Shown piece after piece: positions 5,716 to 8,988 of a stretch of 8,988 bases of DNA. The stretch lies in assembly GCA_030643145.1 (NCBI GenBank), contig DAOWMJ010000076.1:1-8988 (forward strand). Direction: 5' to 3'. Position 1 is the first letter of the stretch, and every line of letters starts with the position of its first letter. The translations under genes and the position numbers were made by a program. The notes under the pieces were generated by a model, which saw nothing but the letters and a program-made list of their open reading frames with translations, did not search any database and was not told the DNA's origin. This DNA is from Candidatus Latescibacterota bacterium. GTDB lineage: Bacteria > Krumholzibacteriota > Krumholzibacteriia > Krumholzibacteriales > WJIX01.

Positions 5716-6504
5716 CTATACTGATCTTTTGCTTTCCTGCCATAGTTCTTCGAGTTTGTTAATATCTAAATCAAGAAGCTTAATTTCTTTATCTTTTGCT
5801 AATGATTCCATTATTTTGAATCTATTAAGAAATTTTTCTGCGGCTTCCGTAACGGCGATTTCGGGATCAACACTCAGCCGACGGGACAGATTCGCTACGG
5901 TAAAGAAGATATCGCCGATTTCTTCTATTATTTCTTGATGGTTGCCGCCGGCGATCGCGGTCTCAAGTTCCCCTATTTCTTCTTGGAGTTTGCCTATAAC
6001 CCCTTCGCAATTAGGCCAGTCGAATCCGATGTTTGCAGCTTTCCGTTGAATAGCTATTGCCCGTCTGAGAGGAGGAAGTTGTGTTGGAATTGATTGCATA
6101 AGTGAAACCCTATTTTTTTCCTTTCCTTTGGCGCGCTCCCAATGGGCTAAACTTTCCTTCGTGTTAGTTGCTACTGATGAGCTGAAGACATGAGGGTGGC
6201 GATCGATTATTTTGTTGTTAACCCTGGAAATTATCTCGGCGAAAGGTGTTTCACGAGTTTGCTTGTAAAGTTCATGGATGAATATCAACATATAGAAAAC
6301 GTCACCAAGTTCTTCTTCTATTTCATCCGGGATTTTCCCTCTTACCGCGCTCTGAAGCTCATAAGTTTCTTCAATCAGATAGGACGCGAGATCATCAATA
6401 GATTGTTCTTTATCCCAGGGACATCCGTCCGGTTCTCTCAGGGTCTTCAGAGTAGCGCGAAGATTGTTTATTTCTTCAGAAATTGTTCTTTTTTTCTTTT
6501 TCAT
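5716..6504 (-). CDS. mazG: Nucleoside triphosphate pyrophosphohydrolase MazG (two-domain form)
   Basis: Hydrolyses nucleoside triphosphates to monophosphates and pyrophosphate in the cytoplasm; in other bacteria this cleans the nucleotide pool and affects (p)ppGpp levels. The 262 aa contain two MazG folds. The N-terminal one has the LREPDGCPWDKEQS motif (22-35), metal-binding EETYE (E45, E46, E49) with EEELGD (E65, D68), and RHPHVF (102-107). The C-terminal one has GFDW (160-163), LQEEIGEL (E175, E176, E179) and EEIGD (E194, E195, D198). All acidic metal ligands are present in both, and the length equals that of full-size MazG. The ATG at 6504 leaves the expected distance to CPWD but has no visible Shine-Dalgarno, being preceded by A/T-rich DNA. 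It converges on the OmpA gene and is divergent from uvrA. Confidence 0.95.
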   Translation of the reverse strand: MKKKKRTISEEINNLRATLKTLREPDGCPWDKEQSIDDLASYLIEETYELQSAVRGKIPDEIEEELGDVFYMLIFIHELYKQTRETPFAEIISRVNNKIIDRHPHVFSSSVATNTKESLAHWERAKGKEKNRVSLMQSIPTQLPPLRRAIAIQRKAANIGFDWPNCEGVIGKLQEEIGELETAIAGGNHQEIIEEIGDIFFTVANLSRRLSVDPEIAVTEAAEKFLNRFKIMESLAKDKEIKLLDLDINKLEELWQESKRSV

Positions 6505-6651
6505 AATTTTTGTTAAAAGAAAAAGTTTAATTAAAACTTTTTTAGTTAATGATGACGATTAAGGGGCGATGAAACATTGTTCTCACAATCTGTATATTCG
6601 TGTTTCTTACAAAAGAATCCGGCCGCGAATGTAGTACAATTGTATCCGGAA

Positions 6652-6680
6652 TTGAATAAAATTACAATAAATGATATAAT
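6652..6680 (+). promoter_or_regulatory. Sigma70-type promoter of uvrA
   Basis: TTGAAT (6652-6657, 4 of 6 matches) is followed after exactly 17 bp by a perfect TATAAT (6675-6680). The start of transcription would be near 6687, giving an untranslated leader of about 80 nt that contains a CCCGAT/ATCGGG hairpin. Confidence 0.6.
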
Positions 6681-6690
6681 CAAATATTTA

Positions 6691-6707
6691 CCCGATTAAA
6701 TATCGGG
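6691..6707 (+). other. Small hairpin in the predicted uvrA leader
   Basis: CCCGAT (6691-6696) pairs perfectly with ATCGGG (6702-6707) across a 5-nt loop, just after the predicted start of transcription. Six T occur at 6719-6724, 11 nt beyond the stem, which is too far for a standard terminator. It may stabilise the 5' end of the mRNA or be incidental. Confidence 0.4.
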
Positions 6708-6767
6708 GGAATTGTACCTTTTTTATGAAATAGCGTTTTCAGTTTAAGGTTTTGGATTTGGATTGTT

Positions 6768-8988
6768 ATGAATAATATCGTAATCAAGGGAGCGAGACAA
6801 AATAATCTTAAAGGTATTGATCTTAAACTTCCTAGAAGAAAAGTGATTGCTATTACGGGGGTTTCCGGATCGGGAAAATCCTCTCTGGCTTTTGATACTA
6901 TTTACGCGGAGGGACAGCGTCGTTACATTGAATCTATTTCCACTTACGCGAGACAGTTTATAGAGAAGCTTGAAAAACCGGATATTGACAGTATGGAGGG
7001 AATAAGCCCGACTATAGCTATTAGGAGAAAGAACTCGGTTAAAAGCGCCAGATCGACAGTAGGTACGGCAACGGAAATATATGACTGTCTCAGATTGCTT
7101 TTTGCCAGAGTAGGTAAGACCGTTTGCCCGGTTTGCATGAAAGAGGTGAAATCGTATTCGCCAGGGGATGTTGCTGATGAAGTAATAGAGAGATTCAAAG
7201 GGAGCAGAGCTTTTATATTAATGCCGCAAGGAACGATTCGGAGTGAAAACTGGAAAGAGAAAAGAAGATATTTGCTTTCCCGGGGTTATTTGAGACTTTA
7301 CACCTCCGGAGAAAGTGTGAGGATAGATGAGTTAGACCCCGGCCGTTATGAGGGGGAGGACTTGTTCGTTCTTGTTGATAGGATTAAAGTAAGAGAAGAA
7401 AATGCTATCCGTATTGTTGAAGCTGTTGAACTTGCTTACCGTGAGCGCTCAGAATCGGTTGAAGTGGTTAATGTTGATGTCGGGAGCAGACTGAGCTTTT
7501 CCAGTAATCCCGTTTGTTCGCTATGCGGCGGGAGATTTGAAAAACCGACACCGCAATTTTTCTCTTTTAACAATCCTCACGGGGCGTGTCCGGATTGCCA
7601 TGGCTATGGAAACCGTATGGAATTTTCCGAAGAGATGATTGTACCGGATCCGGAAAAGTCTATTCTGGAAAGAGCAATTGATCCTTGGGCAAGAGATCGG
7701 TTTGAATATTTTTTTGTGCTCCTTATAGGGTTCTGTAAAAAGAGACAGATACCGGTAAATATCCCATTCTTCAAGCTTGCACCGGAACAAAAAAATCTTC
7801 TCCTTGAAGGTGGAAGTGACTTTGTCGGTGTTATTCCCTTCCTGGAAAAGATGAGGAAAAAGTCTTATAAAAAGGGTCATAGATTCTTTACGAGAAGATA
7901 TATGTCGTTTACACGTTGCAGAACGTGCGGTGGATCGAGACTGAGAAAAGAAACCAGGAATATAAAATTGGCTGGTTATTCAATCAGTGACATAGTTCGA
8001 ATGACCCCCGGACAGATTCTGCGAATTCTGAATGAAATGGATTTATCGGACAGGGATAAAGTAATATCACGGGATTTGCTCAACGAACTTGTCTCCCGGC
8101 TCGAGTTTATGATAGATGTTGGATTGGGATATCTGACAGTGGACAGGCTTTCCAAAACTCTTTCGGGGGGCGAAGCGCAGAGAATAAATTTGGCGAATTC
8201 AATGGGAGCTAATCTCGTTGACACGATTTATATTCTGGATGAACCTTCCGTAGGTCTCCATGCCGCTGATAATAAGCGATTGATTAATGTGATGAAAAGG
8301 CTTAAGGAACTTGGTAACACCGTAATTGTTGTCGAGCATGATCCCGATATCATTCTGGCATCCGATTATATTGTTGATCTTGGTCCCAAGCCGGGCAATG
8401 AGGGGGGTGAGGTTTTATTCAGCGAATATATTGATGAGCTTAAAAATATGCAAGTTCCGCAATCTAAAACACTTGAATATCTTTTCGGCAAGGGAAAGAA
8501 AATAGAACTGAAGAAGAAGCATAGAGAAAAAAGCGGGACTATAACACTTAGCGGTGTTTCAGAACATAACTTGAAAGATATTGAAGTTAAGATCCCATTG
8601 GGAAATCTTGTTGTCGTAAGCGGTGTATCGGGTTCGGGTAAAAGCTCGCTAGTGGTTGATGTATTATATAAGATATTGACAAAATCCCGAATATCTGATG
8701 TAGGCATCAGTAATTGGACTCTGGATGGTAAAATTTGCAACACAGTTCTGGTTGATCAAAAGCCTGTCGGCAGTACGCCCCGGTCAAATCCGGTGACATA
8801 CATAAAGGGTTTCTCCTATATCAGAGAGCTTTTTTCCATGCAGAAAAGGGCTGTTGAAAGGGGATATGAACCCGGAAGGTTCAGTTTCAATAGGTCTGAA
8901 GGACGATGTCCCCGCTGCAGGGGGATGGGATACAGAAGAGTTGAGATGCATTTTATGGCCGATATCTTTGTGCCATGCGAGGAGTGTG
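6768..8988 (+). CDS. uvrA: UvrA-family excinuclease ABC subunit A, C-terminus cut off by window edge
   Basis: ATPase that scans DNA for damage and loads UvrB in nucleotide excision repair. The 740 visible residues are open with no frameshift. In order: Walker A GVSGSGKSS (31-39), STVGTATEIYD, a CPVC pair (C120, C123), an insert of about 125 aa at the place of the UvrB-binding domain (124-249), a zinc module (C250, C253, C274, C277, with FSFNNPHGACPDC), a CxxC (C384, C387), signature SGGEAQR (466-472), Walker B ILDEPSVGLH (D491, E492), VVEHD, second Walker A GVSGSGKSS (619-627), VDQKPVGSTPRSNP (Q664), and the start of the second zinc module (C714, C717). The last part, with signature 2 and Walker B 2, is missing. 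The insert argues against the short UvrA2 type. Odd points: R86-R87-K88 where canonical UvrA has E/D-Q-K, and a divergent insert. The ATG at 6768 has only a weak GGA upstream. A UvrA paralogue rather than the main repair enzyme cannot be excluded. Confidence 0.93.
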   Translation, partial: MNNIVIKGARQNNLKGIDLKLPRRKVIAITGVSGSGKSSLAFDTIYAEGQRRYIESISTYARQFIEKLEKPDIDSMEGISPTIAIRRKNSVKSARSTVGTATEIYDCLRLLFARVGKTVCPVCMKEVKSYSPGDVADEVIERFKGSRAFILMPQGTIRSENWKEKRRYLLSRGYLRLYTSGESVRIDELDPGRYEGEDLFVLVDRIKVREENAIRIVEAVELAYRERSESVEVVNVDVGSRLSFSSNPVCSLCGGRFEKPTPQFFSFNNPHGACPDCHGYGNRMEFSEEMIVPDPEKSILERAIDPWARDRFEYFFVLLIGFCKKRQIPVNIPFFKLAPEQKNLLLEGGSDFVGVIPFLEKMRKKSYKKGHRFFTRRYMSFTRCRTCGGSRLRKETRNIKLAGYSISDIVRMTPGQILRILNEMDLSDRDKVISRDLLNELVSRLEFMIDVGLGYLTVDRLSKTLSGGEAQRINLANSMGANLVDTIYILDEPSVGLHAADNKRLINVMKRLKELGNTVIVVEHDPDIILASDYIVDLGPKPGNEGGEVLFSEYIDELKNMQVPQSKTLEYLFGKGKKIELKKKHREKSGTITLSGVSEHNLKDIEVKIPLGNLVVVSGVSGSGKSSLVVDVLYKILTKSRISDVGISNWTLDGKICNTVLVDQKPVGSTPRSNPVTYIKGFSYIRELFSMQKRAVERGYEPGRFSFNRSEGRCPRCRGMGYRRVEMHFMADIFVPCEEC

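Larger units (their letters stand above)
6634..6717. promoter_or_regulatory. Inverted GTACAATT sites flanking the uvrA promoter
   Basis: GTACAATT (6634-6641) recurs inverted as AATTGTAC (6710-6717). The upstream copy is part of the near-palindrome GTAC-AATT-GTAT and of the perfect palindrome TACAATTGTA. The two copies bracket the -35, -10 and start of transcription, an arrangement seen with dimeric repressors. It could be an operator pair for a damage-responsive repressor, but it does not match the E. coli or Bacillus LexA boxes and the assignment is speculative. Confidence 0.4.
6505..6767. other. Divergent mazG-uvrA intergenic region
   Basis: These 263 bp hold no gene. Next to mazG is a 9-bp AT-rich inverted repeat, AAAAAGTTT (6520-6528) and AAACTTTTT (6534-6542), symmetric on both strands. 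Nearer uvrA are a perfect palindrome TACAATTGTA (6635-6644), the uvrA promoter, and a small hairpin. No convincing mazG promoter was found by eye. Confidence 0.6.

Noticed and set aside
5716..6504. MazG as part of a MazEF-like or phage-encoded system
   Set aside because: It is the two-domain housekeeping form with all acidic ligands, and no mazE/mazF or phage gene is nearby.

Overview
The window looks like ordinary chromosomal DNA from a Gram-negative (diderm) bacterium of fairly low GC. The evidence is two lipopolysaccharide inner-core enzymes and an OmpA-type outer-membrane/peptidoglycan-binding protein. The mix of a thrombospondin type 3-repeat OmpA, a DUF1844 protein, a two-domain MazG and a somewhat divergent UvrA would suit an FCB-group or other poorly sampled diderm lineage. 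I cannot name the phylum from sequence alone. There is no sign of phage, transposon, tRNA, rRNA or CRISPR.

Left part (1-1636, minus strand): two overlapping-operon genes of LPS inner-core synthesis. A GT9 heptosyltransferase comes first, followed 19 bp later by a KDO transferase (waaA/kdtA) that runs off the left edge. A 265-bp AT-rich divergent region (1628-1892) follows. It carries an 11-G tract, a 6-G tract and several copies of ATTCAT, including a 14-bp palindrome.

Middle part (1893-5599, plus strand): two tandem, clearly duplicated XRE-cupin regulators; a DUF1844 protein with its own strong promoter and a lysine/glutamate-rich tail; and a 617-aa secreted OmpA-family protein. The last has a predicted beta-barrel, five Asp-rich type 3 repeats and a C-terminal peptidoglycan-binding domain, and ends at a strong hairpin terminator.

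Right part: mazG (5716-6504, minus) converges on the OmpA gene. It is divergent from a uvrA-family excinuclease gene (6768 to the right edge, incomplete), whose upstream region holds a good sigma70-type promoter flanked by an inverted pair of GTACAATT sites.

Functionally the window combines envelope building (WaaA, heptosyltransferase, OmpA anchor) with genome and nucleotide-pool maintenance (MazG, UvrA). The regulator pair sits beside the LPS genes, but a regulatory link is only inference. I found no convincing new multi-gene system. The points most worth checking are the regulatory DNA of the two divergent regions, the duplicated regulators that differ at one cupin metal ligand, and substitutions at normally conserved positions in WaaA and UvrA.
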